Of a stretch of 5,537 bases of DNA, positions 1 to 5,537 are shown piece by piece. Within the stretch, counting starts at the first letter, position 1. The number at the start of each line of letters is the position of its first letter. The notes under the pieces are model-generated. The model saw only the letters and a program-made list of their open reading frames with translations. It was not told the DNA's origin and did not search any database. Origin of the DNA: Nocardioidaceae bacterium (GTDB taxonomy: Bacteria; Actinomycetota; Actinomycetes; Propionibacteriales; Nocardioidaceae). Location: assembly GCA_013813125.1 (NCBI GenBank), contig JACCSH010000056.1, forward strand, positions 1 through 5,537, given 5' to 3'. The translations under genes were made by a program, and so were the position numbers.

Positions 1-583
1 CCACCTCACCTGGTGCCACGGAGACGACAGTCACACCATGCTGGGCCACCTCCAGCGCGAGCACCTTGGTCAGCATGCCGAGGCCGGCTTTCGCGGCGCA
101 GTAGGCAGCTGACCCCACTCTGGGCACATGCTCGTGCACACTCGTCACGTTGATGATCCGGCCACCACGACCGGCATCGACAAGGTGGCGAGCCGCTCGC
201 TGTGCGCACAGAAACGGCCCGTCCAGATCGGTGGCCATGGTCTCGCGCCACGCTTCGTACGAAATCGAAAGGCTCGACTCTCCCTGTCCCATCCCAGCGT
301 TGTTGACTAGTACGCCGAGACCGCCAAGCTGCTCGATCAGCGCAGAGATGGTGTCGGCCGTAGCAGCGGACTTCAGATCCTGCTGGGCGACAAAGCAGCG
401 CTGACCTCGCTGCTCTACCCCCGCTCGCGTGACTTCAGCGCCATCTCGGTCGGAGTGGTAGGTGATACCCACGTCGAACCCCTCCGAGGCAAGAAGCTCA
501 GCGGTGGCTGCGCCGATTCCGGAGTCGGCGCCAGTCACAATCGCGAGCCGGGGGTGCGCTCGTGTGGTGCTCTCAACCGTCAT
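1..583 (-). CDS. SDR-family NAD(P)-dependent oxidoreductase, partial (C-terminus off the left edge)
   Basis: Likely a cytosolic Rossmann-fold oxidoreductase of the classical short-chain dehydrogenase/reductase family; the substrate cannot be read from sequence. The frame is open from ATG at 583 to the window edge, giving 194 residues of a family usually about 250 long, so only the C-terminal substrate-loop and dimer region is missing. Visible motifs are the cofactor-binding TGADSGIG (residues 17-24), NNAG (94-97), catalytic Ser148 in VTSVHEH, the YCAAK active site (Tyr161, Lys165) and the VAPGE segment (189-193). The tetrad Asn normally found in the 'NLxG' motif is Asp119 here (TDLDG). The start is supported by an AAGGAG Shine-Dalgarno at 591-596, seven bases before the ATG. 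It lies 81 bases downstream of the mutT1-like gene on the same strand, with a strong hairpin in between. The SDR assignment is firm; the role is unknown. Confidence 0.93.
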   Translation of the reverse strand, partial: MTVESTTRAHPRLAIVTGADSGIGAATAELLASEGFDVGITYHSDRDGAEVTRAGVEQRGQRCFVAQQDLKSAATADTISALIEQLGGLGVLVNNAGMGQGESSLSISYEAWRETMATDLDGPFLCAQRAARHLVDAGRGGRIINVTSVHEHVPRVGSAAYCAAKAGLGMLTKVLALEVAQHGVTVVSVAPGEV

Positions 584-590
584 TGCCGCT

Positions 591-596
591 CTCCTT
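591..596 (-). promoter_or_regulatory. Shine-Dalgarno site of the SDR gene
   Basis: AAGGAG on the minus strand, seven bases before the ATG at 583. It fixes the SDR start, and its upstream end directly touches the hairpin at 597-626. Confidence 0.75.
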
Positions 597-626
597 CGGG
601 TATGGCCAGGAATCTGGCCGTACCCG
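597..626 (-). other. 13-bp inverted repeat / hairpin between the mutT1-like and SDR genes
   Basis: On the plus strand the arms are CGGGTATGGCCAG (597-609) and CTGGCCGTACCCG (614-626), separated by GAAT. Twelve of 13 positions pair by Watson-Crick rules. The exception is a C-A mismatch in the minus-strand transcript, or a G-U pair if read from the plus strand. T596/A627 would add one more pair. It begins 38 bases after the mutT1-like stop and ends exactly where the SDR Shine-Dalgarno begins. No U-tract follows on the minus strand, so it is not a classical intrinsic terminator. It may be a U-less terminator, a 5'-UTR structure next to the SD, or a palindromic operator. The inverted repeat is certain; its role is not. 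Confidence 0.75.
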
Positions 627-664
627 AGCCGGTGTCAGCCAAACTGTCGAAGCGCCTCTGCTTG

Positions 665-1540
665 TCAGCCGACATGCTCGACGTCGAGCACCTTGCCGTC
701 TTGGCGATGAATGACGACCACGCCCGCGGGGTCAAGCCAAACGGCATCCAGCCCCAACGTGTTGAAGATGCGGGGAAGAACCGGCCGGTGGGAGCACAGA
801 GCCACCCGATGGGGGCTCGCCAGAGCGAGCTGAACCGGTCTGGTCAGTTTGTGCGGTGCAGCAGCCGCGCCATCCTCCGACAAAGAAGCGTCGAGCCTTA
901 GCTGCACGCCGCGGACGGTGTTGACGAACGGAAGGACGGTGTCGACACAGCGGACGGCGTTACTCGAGACGACATGCGTGACGCCGTATGCCTTCAGCAG
1001 ATCGACCAGAGCCACAGCCTGACGTTTGCCGTCAGCTGCCAGTGGTCGCTCGGAGTCATCGGGCTTCCAGGTCTTGCGGTTCCGCGCATGGGCGTGACGC
1101 ACGATGAGCAGGGGGGTGCTCATGAAGCAGGACGCCTCGAACGCCTCCAGTTGTTCGCGGTCGCGCCGGTAGCTGAGCAGCTCCCGCGCCTGCCTCAGGG
1201 TGACCCACCTCAGATCGTCGACCTCGTCGTTGGGTTTGAAGTCACCGGTGTCGGCATCTGGGTTCAGCTGTGCCGCCCAGTAGGCGACCACCTTTTCCTG
1301 ACCACCACTGACGGTGTAGTGCTGGTCAGGAAGCTTGGGTCCGAGCAACACCCGCAGACACGTTTCCTCCTCCACCTCCCGCAGGGCTGCGGCCCGGTCA
1401 TCCTCGTCGGCGTTGTGCTTCCCCTTCGGAAACGACCAGTCGTCATACCTGGGGCGGTGGACGAGGCAGATCTCAGGCTGCCCGTTGCCTTCCCGCCAGA
1501 CGACGCAGCCGGCCGCCCGTACGGGTTCAAAAGTCACCAC
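665..1540 (-). CDS. mutT1: MutT1-like two-domain protein: Nudix hydrolase plus histidine phosphatase
   Basis: Predicted cytosolic 291-residue hydrolase with the mycobacterial MutT1 architecture (those proteins are somewhat over 310 residues). Characterised MutT1 enzymes hydrolyse 8-oxo-(d)GTP and diadenosine polyphosphates. Residues 1-135 are the Nudix domain; its Nudix box runs from Gly40 through Glu46 and Arg54-Glu55 to Glu58-Glu59, with normal spacing. The Gly usually following 'EEx' is Cys61. Residues 142-291 are the histidine-phosphatase domain: RHA at 148-150 with nucleophile His149, then SSNAVRC with Arg197, an acidic SED at 221-223 and SHRPVLP with His251. The catalytic set therefore looks intact. 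The start is GTG at 1540, with a second GTG at 1537; an in-frame TAG at 1547-1549 excludes a longer form. No convincing Shine-Dalgarno precedes it. It follows ppk1 by 87 bases on the same strand, with a stem-loop between. Substrate is inferred from the family only. Confidence 0.92.
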   Translation of the reverse strand: MVTFEPVRAAGCVVWREGNGQPEICLVHRPRYDDWSFPKGKHNADEDDRAAALREVEEETCLRVLLGPKLPDQHYTVSGGQEKVVAYWAAQLNPDADTGDFKPNDEVDDLRWVTLRQARELLSYRRDREQLEAFEASCFMSTPLLIVRHAHARNRKTWKPDDSERPLAADGKRQAVALVDLLKAYGVTHVVSSNAVRCVDTVLPFVNTVRGVQLRLDASLSEDGAAAAPHKLTRPVQLALASPHRVALCSHRPVLPRIFNTLGLDAVWLDPAGVVVIHRQDGKVLDVEHVG

Positions 1541-1561
1541 AGCCGCCTACTCTCGCACGCC

Positions 1562-1611
1562 TCGGGGCGCTTTGCAGAGCCAAGTCGCATCCTTGCTGAG
1601 CGCTGCCCCGA
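1562..1611 (-). other. Bulged long stem-loop in the ppk1-mutT1 spacer
   Basis: Plus-strand pairing segments, from the outside in: TCGGGG (1562-1567) with CCCCGA (1606-1611), CGCT (1568-1571) with AGCG (1599-1602), AGC (1578-1580) with GCT (1595-1597), and AAG (1582-1584) with CTT (1592-1594). That is 16 Watson-Crick pairs with small bulges and a 7-base loop. It starts 16 bases after the ppk1 stop and ends 21 bases before the mutT1 GTG. No U-run follows. Possible roles are a processing site, a partial terminator that lowers mutT1 expression, or a 3'-end stabiliser for ppk1 mRNA. The complementarity is seen; any function is inference. Confidence 0.45.
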
Positions 1612-1627
1612 CGCCAGCACGAGGCCG

Positions 1628-3871
1628 TCAACGCCGCGACGCAGCTCCGCTTTCACGCCTTCGACGTTGAATAGAGATCAGGGTTGCCTGCAGGTCAGTG
1701 AGCGGCGCGCCTTGCGGGTCGAGGTGGCGACGTTCCCATTCGCCGTCGGCGCCGAGGGCCCACGACGCGTTGGTGTCGTCGAACCCGCGCTCGACCAGCT
1801 GATGGAGCTCTTCGACCTGCTGGCTGGTGGGAATCTCGACAAGCACCTCGACTCGCCGGTCAAGGTTGCGGTGCATGAGATCCGCCGACCCGATCCAGGC
1901 TTGCGGCTCCCCACCGTTCTCGAACCAGAACACCCGACTGTGCTCGAGGAAGCGCCCGAGCACGCTGCGCACCCGGATGTTCTCGGAGAGTCCTGGCACT
2001 CCCGGTTTGAGCGCGCAGATCCCCCGAATCCACAAGTCGACCTTCACCCCTGCGCATGACGCGTGGTAAAGCGCGTCGATGGCAGCTTCGTCGACGAGCG
2101 CGTTGAGCTTCATCATGATGTGGGCGGGCCGACCGTCGTTGCAGTGCTCGATCTCTCGTTCGATGCAGTCGAGCAGTCCCCCTCGCACCGACTCGGGTGC
2201 CACGAAGAGATGGCGGTAGTCGCGGTGCCTCGCAAACCCGCTGAGGTTGTTGAAGAGGTTGCTGATGTCTGCGGTGATTCCCTCGTTGGCCGTCAGCACG
2301 CCGAGGTCTTCATACACACGCGCTGTCTTGGGGTTGTAATTGCCGGTGCCGACGTGGGCATAGCGACGGATATGGGCTCCTTCGTCGCGCACGACCAACG
2401 CCAGCTTGCAGTGGGTCTTGAGGCCAACCAGCCCGTAGACGACATGGCAGCCAGCCTGCTCGAGCTTGCGTGCCCAACGAATGTTGGCGTGCTCGTCGAA
2501 GCGCGCCTTGATCTCCACGATGACCAGCACCTGTTTGCCCGCCTCGGCCGCATCGATGAGGGCGTCGATGATCGGGGAGTCGCCGGAGGTGCGGTAAAGC
2601 GTCTGTTTGATCGCCAGCACATGAGGGTCAGCGGCAGCCTGCTCGATGAACCGCTGGACGCTCGTTGCGAAACTGTCATAGGGGTGGTGCACGAGCACGT
2701 CTCGGCGCGCTATCGCCGCGAACATGTCGACGGGACTGGCCGACTCGACCTCGGCCAGGTGGCTATGGGTACGAGGGACGAAGGCCGGGTATTTGAGCTC
2801 GGGACGGTCGAGGTCAGCGATGCCGTGGAGGCCGGTCAGATCGAGCGGTCCAGGGAGGTGAAACACCTCATTGGGTGACACGTCGAGCTCGGACACGATC
2901 AGGTCGAGCACATGAGCGTCAATGTTCTCCTCGACCTCGAGTCGGACAGGTGAGCCGAAACGGCGGCGCTGCAGGCCCAGCTCCAACGCCTTGAGCAGGT
3001 TCTCGGCGTCGTCCTCCTCGACCTCGAGGTCCTCGTTGCGTGTTACCCGGAAGGCATGGTGCTGCAACACCTCCATGCCGGGAAAGAGCTGGTCCAGGTG
3101 AGCGGCCATGACGTCTTCGAGTGGCACAAAGCGCTGGTCACCCAGACTGACGAAGCGAGGGAAGATCGGTGGCACCTTGACCCTCGCAAAATGCTCCTTG
3201 CCCGAGTCCGGGTTTCTGATGGTGACGGCGAGGTTCAGCGAGAGACCAGAGATGTAGGGGAACGGGTGGGCCGGATCGACCGCCAGAGGTGTGAGCACCG
3301 GGAACACCCGTTCGGCGAAGAGCTCCTGCATGCGCTTGTGCTCGTCGGTGTCGAGTTCGTCCCAACGCAGGATGTGTATGCCGGCGGCGTCCAGCCCCTG
3401 CATCACTTCGGAACGAAACAGCTGGCCGTGCCGCCTCATGAGGTCTCGTGACTCGCGCCAGATCGAATCCAGGACATCTCGCGGCATCATCCTGCTGGCA
3501 GCCTGGACGGCTACGCCTGCGGCTAGACGGCGCTTGAGCCCCGCAACCCGCACCATGAAGAACTCGTCGAGGTTACCGGCGAAGATCGCCAGGAACCGGG
3601 TTCGCTCCAACAGGGGGAGCAGCGGATCCTCGGCCAGCTCGAGCACTCTGCTGTTGAACCGCAGCCAGGAAATCTCCCGGTCGAGGAACCTGTCCGCAGG
3701 CAGGTCGGAATGATGCGCCTCGTACGGCGGGTCGACGTCGAACGTCTCGGTGTCTCCGCTCACCTGTTGGTCAGCGAGAACCTTGCCGCCGGCCTCAGGT
3801 GGGGACAGAGGGAGCGTGCCGGTATGGTCCGCTGAGCTGGGCCGCGACGGCGCGGCAGACTGCGTTGACAT
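1628..3871 (-). CDS. ppk1: Polyphosphate kinase 1
   Basis: Catalyses reversible transfer of the ATP gamma-phosphate to inorganic polyphosphate through a phosphohistidine intermediate. The 747 residues match the family (about 690 in E. coli, about 740 in M. tuberculosis). Residues 1-58 are a low-complexity extension rich in Ser, Pro and acidic residues. The N domain begins at [14 protein letters not shown] (60-73) and holds [20 protein letters not shown] (93-112). A head domain follows to about 365. The first catalytic domain carries HHPYDSF (395-401), YRTSGDSP (Arg427), [12 protein letters not shown] (Arg457), LKTHCK with the predicted phosphorylated His487, and [11 protein letters not shown] (504-514). 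The second catalytic domain ends in the HKD-like [15 protein letters not shown] (661-675). No key residue is missing. The start is ATG at 3871, with GGTGAGAG (3881-3888) nine bases upstream. The gene lies between the PepSY-like and mutT1-like genes on one strand. Family assignment is essentially certain. Confidence 0.98.
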   Translation of the reverse strand: MSTQSAAPSRPSSADHTGTLPLSPPEAGGKVLADQQVSGDTETFDVDPPYEAHHSDLPADRFLDREISWLRFNSRVLELAEDPLLPLLERTRFLAIFAGNLDEFFMVRVAGLKRRLAAGVAVQAASRMMPRDVLDSIWRESRDLMRRHGQLFRSEVMQGLDAAGIHILRWDELDTDEHKRMQELFAERVFPVLTPLAVDPAHPFPYISGLSLNLAVTIRNPDSGKEHFARVKVPPIFPRFVSLGDQRFVPLEDVMAAHLDQLFPGMEVLQHHAFRVTRNEDLEVEEDDAENLLKALELGLQRRRFGSPVRLEVEENIDAHVLDLIVSELDVSPNEVFHLPGPLDLTGLHGIADLDRPELKYPAFVPRTHSHLAEVESASPVDMFAAIARRDVLVHHPYDSFATSVQRFIEQAAADPHVLAIKQTLYRTSGDSPIIDALIDAAEAGKQVLVIVEIKARFDEHANIRWARKLEQAGCHVVYGLVGLKTHCKLALVVRDEGAHIRRYAHVGTGNYNPKTARVYEDLGVLTANEGITADISNLFNNLSGFARHRDYRHLFVAPESVRGGLLDCIEREIEHCNDGRPAHIMMKLNALVDEAAIDALYHASCAGVKVDLWIRGICALKPGVPGLSENIRVRSVLGRFLEHSRVFWFENGGEPQAWIGSADLMHRNLDRRVEVLVEIPTSQQVEELHQLVERGFDDTNASWALGADGEWERRHLDPQGAPLTDLQATLISIQRRRRESGAASRR

Positions 3872-3886
3872 ACTGCAATGCTCTCA

Positions 3887-3905
3887 CCTGCTGGTGAACA
3901 GCAGG
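3887..3905 (-). promoter_or_regulatory. Small hairpin overlapping the ppk1 Shine-Dalgarno
   Basis: CCTGCTG (3887-3893) and CAGCAGG (3899-3905) form a perfect 7-bp stem around a 5-base loop. In the minus-strand transcript the downstream arm contains the first two bases (GG) of the GGTGAGAG ribosome-binding site at 3888-3881. The stem could therefore moderate ppk1 translation if the transcript starts upstream. The repeat is seen; control is inference. Confidence 0.4.
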
Positions 3906-3910
3906 CGAAA
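3889..3910 (-). promoter_or_regulatory. Candidate PHO-box-like 11-base tandem ahead of ppk1
   Basis: On the minus strand two adjacent 11-base units are TTTCGCCTGCT (3910-3900) and GTTCACCAGCA (3899-3889), identical at 7 of 11 positions. The second unit begins with GTTCACC, the conserved core of the 11-base direct repeats bound by PhoP in Streptomyces; the first matches that core at 5 of 7. Streptomyces ppk is known to be under PhoP control, which makes the location sensible. Against it, the site ends only 17 bases before the ATG, leaving little room for a normal promoter. It also overlaps the hairpin at 3887-3905. Tentative. Confidence 0.25.
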
Positions 3911-3932
3911 TCCCCCCGCCTCTTGATGAAGC

Positions 3933-4262
3933 TCAGTCCCCGCTACCTTCGCTTTCCTCGCTGTCACCCTCGATTACGACGACCTCGAAGTTGTCGTCGA
4001 GGCGCACATCGACGGTGTTGCCGTCGGGCCTGGTCACCTCTACTTCCCAGGTGGCGCCATTCTCGGAGTCGAGCTCGACCGAGTTCGCCTCCCCTCCTCC
4101 CGTCGCCCTGAGTGCGGCAGCGGTGGCCTTGTCTGCGTCAGGGCCGCTCACGTTGCCCTCCCCGTCGTCACCGGTGGAGGAAGCGATCGCGATGCCGCCC
4201 CCTAGCAGTGTTGCGACGGTGACAGCGCCAGCTGCGCCGACGATCAGCTTCTTGCGGTCCAT
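3933..4262 (-). CDS. Small membrane-anchored or secreted protein with PepSY-like domain
   Basis: A 109-residue protein of unknown role. MDRKK followed by a hydrophobic Gly/Ala/Val-rich segment (about 6-28) is an N-terminal anchor or signal peptide. AIA-SS around residues 25-29 is a possible cleavage point, and no lipobox Cys is present. Residues 43-98 resemble a PepSY domain: an Ala-rich helix (DKATAAALRAT), then a beta-rich half with TWEVEVTRPDGNTVDVRLDDNF. The tail (99-109) is almost all Asp, Glu, Ser and Gly. The mature part should sit outside the membrane. PepSY domains are often linked to protease inhibition or envelope functions, but the function here cannot be deduced. The start is well supported by AAGGAGGA at 4266-4273, three bases before the ATG. 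It lies 101 bases after mshD and 61 bases before ppk1 on the same strand, so it may share their transcript. Confidence 0.85.
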   Translation of the reverse strand: MDRKKLIVGAAGAVTVATLLGGGIAIASSTGDDGEGNVSGPDADKATAAALRATGGGEANSVELDSENGATWEVEVTRPDGNTVDVRLDDNFEVVVIEGDSEESEGSGD

Positions 4263-4363
4263 TGGTCCTCCTTGTGCTTGCAGAAGATACGTGCTGCATC
4301 AACCCTCGCCTACTGCGGCTGAAGCCACGCTGAACGGGTTCGCGCCCACTCTGCGGCTAGGCG
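4263..4363 (-). other. Spacer between mshD and the PepSY-like gene
   Basis: This 101-base spacer holds the strong AAGGAGGA ribosome-binding site (4266-4273). It also has an outer inverted repeat CGCCTA (4307-4312) / TAGGCG (4358-4363), an 8-base direct repeat CTGCGGCT (4313-4320 and 4351-4358) and a short palindrome GAACGGGTTC (4332-4341). TATCTT on the minus strand around 4285-4290 is a weak -10-like hexamer without a convincing -35. A promoter or mshD terminator may lie here, but neither is clear. Confidence 0.3.
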
Positions 4364-5281
4364 CTAACGCTCGCCGTACATCACGTCCACCGTATGCCGG
4401 ACGAAACCCAGCCGCTGATACAGAGCGACGGCAAGGTCGTTGTCTGACTCCACATAGAGCATGACCTGCCCAAGACCGAGGCCATACAGGTGGTGAATGC
4501 CCGTCAGCGTCAGCGCCTTGCCCAACCCCAGACCCTGGGCGCAAGGATGCACTCCGATGGCGTGTACCTCGCCCAGGCTTGCCTCCTGCCCGACTGGCTG
4601 ATGCACCTTGGTCCAGTGGAATCCGACCAGCTCCGCTGAGCGCTCAGCCAAGAAGAAACCAGAACGGGCGAACCATGGTTGCTGCATCCGATGGTGCAGG
4701 TCGTCCAGACTGACGCGGCTCTGCTCAGGGTGGGAAGCGAAGGCCGCGGCGTTGAGCTTCACCCAGGCCACGTCGTCGCGGCCGGGCTCGAAGGTGCGCA
4801 CCGTCACGTCCGAGGGGTACGTCGGAGCAGACAACGGCGAGTCTGCTGGGCGCCGCATCTGCCACAGCTCGCGGATCCGCGCAAGGCCGAAGCTGGAGGC
4901 GAAGGCTCGGCCAGCAGGCGCGTCGCCGTGCGCCCAGATTCGCAGCGCAGCGCAAGGCGACTCGGCTCGAAGAGCGCGGAGCAGCGCCGAGCCGATGCCA
5001 CCGCGTCGATGGGCTGGGTGTACGACGAGATGAGCGCTGGCGGTATCGCCGGTTCCGTCGAGGTGGGCATATCCGACCACGACGTGCTCCCCAGCGCCTC
5101 GCGCAACCAGGTGGCGTCGGGGCGGTGGGGCGCCGAAATCCAGGTCGAGCCGCACCTGGTCGTTAAGCGGAGCCGTACCGTCGACCGCGATAGAGGCTCG
5201 CTCGATTTCACGGATCGAGCTGCGCACCAGAGCGGAGACCCGGTCGGTGGGCGAGATCGCCTCTTCCATGGGACCACTCAC
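4364..5281 (-). CDS. mshD: Mycothiol synthase (acetyl-CoA:Cys-GlcN-Ins acetyltransferase)
   Basis: Catalyses the last step of mycothiol synthesis, acetylating the Cys amine of Cys-GlcN-Ins with acetyl-CoA in the cytosol. The 305 residues form two tandem GNAT domains, as in the family. The N-terminal domain (about 10-145) has the degenerate acetyl-CoA motif [13 protein letters not shown] (88-100) and ends in RELWQMRR (137-144). The C-terminal domain (about 158-305) has [12 protein letters not shown] (176-187), GFHWTK (220-225), GEVHAIGV (237-244), the acetyl-CoA loop [13 protein letters not shown] (245-257) and [19 protein letters not shown] (275-293), all typical of MshD. GTG at 5281 is chosen because it forms a GTGA overlap with the upstream glnR stop, which fits translational coupling. 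An in-frame ATG at 5269 is the alternative, and an in-frame TGA at 5333-5335 bars a longer form. The glnR-mshD adjacency also occurs in M. tuberculosis. Confidence 0.96.
   Translation of the reverse strand: MSGPMEEAISPTDRVSALVRSSIREIERASIAVDGTAPLNDQVRLDLDFGAPPPRRHLVARGAGEHVVVGYAHLDGTGDTASAHLVVHPAHRRGGIGSALLRALRAESPCAALRIWAHGDAPAGRAFASSFGLARIRELWQMRRPADSPLSAPTYPSDVTVRTFEPGRDDVAWVKLNAAAFASHPEQSRVSLDDLHHRMQQPWFARSGFFLAERSAELVGFHWTKVHQPVGQEASLGEVHAIGVHPCAQGLGLGKALTLTGIHHLYGLGLGQVMLYVESDNDLAVALYQRLGFVRHTVDVMYGER
5278..5281 (-). promoter_or_regulatory. GTGA stop-start overlap coupling glnR and mshD
   Basis: On the minus strand the bases GTGA hold the mshD GTG start (5281-5279) and the glnR TGA stop (5280-5278). 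No good Shine-Dalgarno precedes the GTG, so re-initiation by ribosomes finishing glnR is a likely way of starting mshD. Confidence 0.7.
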
Positions 5282-5537
5282 CGGCCCTGGGCTGGATTCT
5301 GCACTTTCGCGGCAGGAGTCTCTCTCGGCTCGTCAGCAGCGGCTTGAGCGTCTCGACTCGGCTGGTCGGCGCTCGGGAGCACAAAACGGTATCCGACGTT
5401 TCGCACGGTACCGATCAGTGCCTCGCGCTCGGGACCGAGCTTGGCGCGGAGGCGTCGTACGTGGACGTCGACGGTCCGGGTGCCACCGAAGTAGTCGTAG
5501 CCCCAAACCTCCAACAGCAGCTGCTGTCTGCTGAACA
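5278..5537 (-). CDS. glnR: GlnR-like OmpR-family response regulator, partial (C-terminal DNA-binding domain only)
   Basis: The right edge cuts this gene; 85 codons remain, beginning [18 protein letters not shown]. They are the end of an OmpR/PhoB winged-helix effector domain: the recognition-helix region [16 protein letters not shown] and the wing [11 protein letters not shown] are clear. A low-complexity tail of about 32 residues, rich in Ala, Pro and charged residues, follows. The wording of this domain, and its place directly before mshD, match GlnR, the global nitrogen regulator of actinobacteria that controls ammonium-assimilation genes (glnA, amtB). A TTG at 5514 is an internal Leu codon, not a start, because homologous sequence continues upstream of it. 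Its TGA overlaps the mshD GTG by four bases. The receiver domain, including whether it lacks the usual phosphorylation pocket as orphan GlnR proteins do, lies outside the window. OmpR family is certain; GlnR is likely. Confidence 0.85.
   Translation of the reverse strand, partial: FSRQQLLLEVWGYDYFGGTRTVDVHVRRLRAKLGPEREALIGTVRNVGYRFVLPSADQPSRDAQAAADEPRETPAAKVQNPAQGR

Noticed and set aside
627..664. Promoter search upstream of the SDR gene
   Set aside because: TTCGACA-like and TTGGCT-like bits exist, but none has a -10 at proper spacing, so no promoter is claimed.
128..901. Several overlapping plus-strand frames opposite the SDR gene and mutT1
   Set aside because: The minus-strand frame from 583 to the edge contains the full classical SDR motif order, and mutT1 covers the rest. 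The plus frames show nothing recognisable.
974..2059. Plus-strand open frame of 361 codons
   Set aside because: It lies antisense to mutT1 and ppk1, whose proteins show unmistakable family motifs. Its translation has no recognisable domain and it is a GC-rich third-position shadow.
2063..2878. Plus-strand open frame of 271 codons
   Set aside because: It is fully antisense to the catalytic half of ppk1. Its Val/Asp/Glu-rich translation is what reverse-reading GC-rich codons gives, and no ribosome-binding site or motif is seen.
3903..3921. Alternative stem AGGCG/CGCCT that would exclude the ppk1 leader hairpin (a switch-like arrangement)
   Set aside because: Only 5 pairs with a 9-base C-rich loop; too weak to support a riboswitch or attenuator claim.
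3878..4111. Plus-strand 77-codon frame ahead of ppk1, opposite the PepSY-like gene
   Set aside because: Extremely Arg/Ser/Pro-rich translation typical of a shadow frame; the minus-strand protein has a signal-like segment, a domain and a good SD.
4679..5347. Plus-strand open frame of 222 codons across mshD and the glnR end
   Set aside because: Antisense shadow of mshD, with no motif and no plausible start signal.
5512..5514. TTG as a start of a 78-residue protein
   Set aside because: The sequence before it (FSRQQLL) continues the conserved winged-helix domain, so this is an internal codon of a regulator cut by the window edge.

Overview
The window is GC-rich DNA that reads as ordinary actinobacterial chromosome. 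The evidence is the gene content: a mycothiol synthase (MshD, found only in Actinomycetota), a GlnR-type OmpR-family regulator directly in front of it (the same pair as Rv0818-Rv0819 in Mycobacterium tuberculosis), a class-1 polyphosphate kinase and a two-domain MutT1-type Nudix/histidine-phosphatase protein. I cannot place it more narrowly than the phylum with confidence.

All six genes I support lie on the minus strand, so transcription runs from the right edge to the left. In that order they are: the C-terminal end of glnR (cut by the right edge); mshD, whose GTG start overlaps the glnR stop by 4 bases; a small membrane-anchored or secreted protein with a PepSY-like domain; ppk1; a mutT1-like gene; and a short-chain dehydrogenase/reductase (SDR) gene cut by the left edge. 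Non-coding spacers are short (101, 61, 87 and 81 bases), so there is no gene-free stretch above 300 bases. No tRNA, rRNA, CRISPR array, insertion sequence or phage feature is visible. The many long open frames on the plus strand are antisense shadows of these genes.

Functionally the cluster joins nitrogen-responsive regulation (GlnR), low-molecular-weight thiol synthesis (MshD), polyphosphate metabolism (Ppk1) and nucleotide-pool sanitation or nucleotide hydrolysis (MutT1-like). This is a plausible stress and nutrient-homeostasis neighbourhood, but co-transcription beyond glnR-mshD is inferred only from shared strand and short spacing.

I found no clear novel system. The points most worth a second look are non-coding or residue-level. 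They are a long bulged stem-loop between ppk1 and mutT1, a 13-bp hairpin touching the SD of the SDR gene, and a candidate PHO-box-like 11-base tandem overlapping a small hairpin just ahead of ppk1. At residue level, the Nudix box has Cys in place of its usual Gly, and the SDR has Asp where the catalytic-tetrad Asn is expected.
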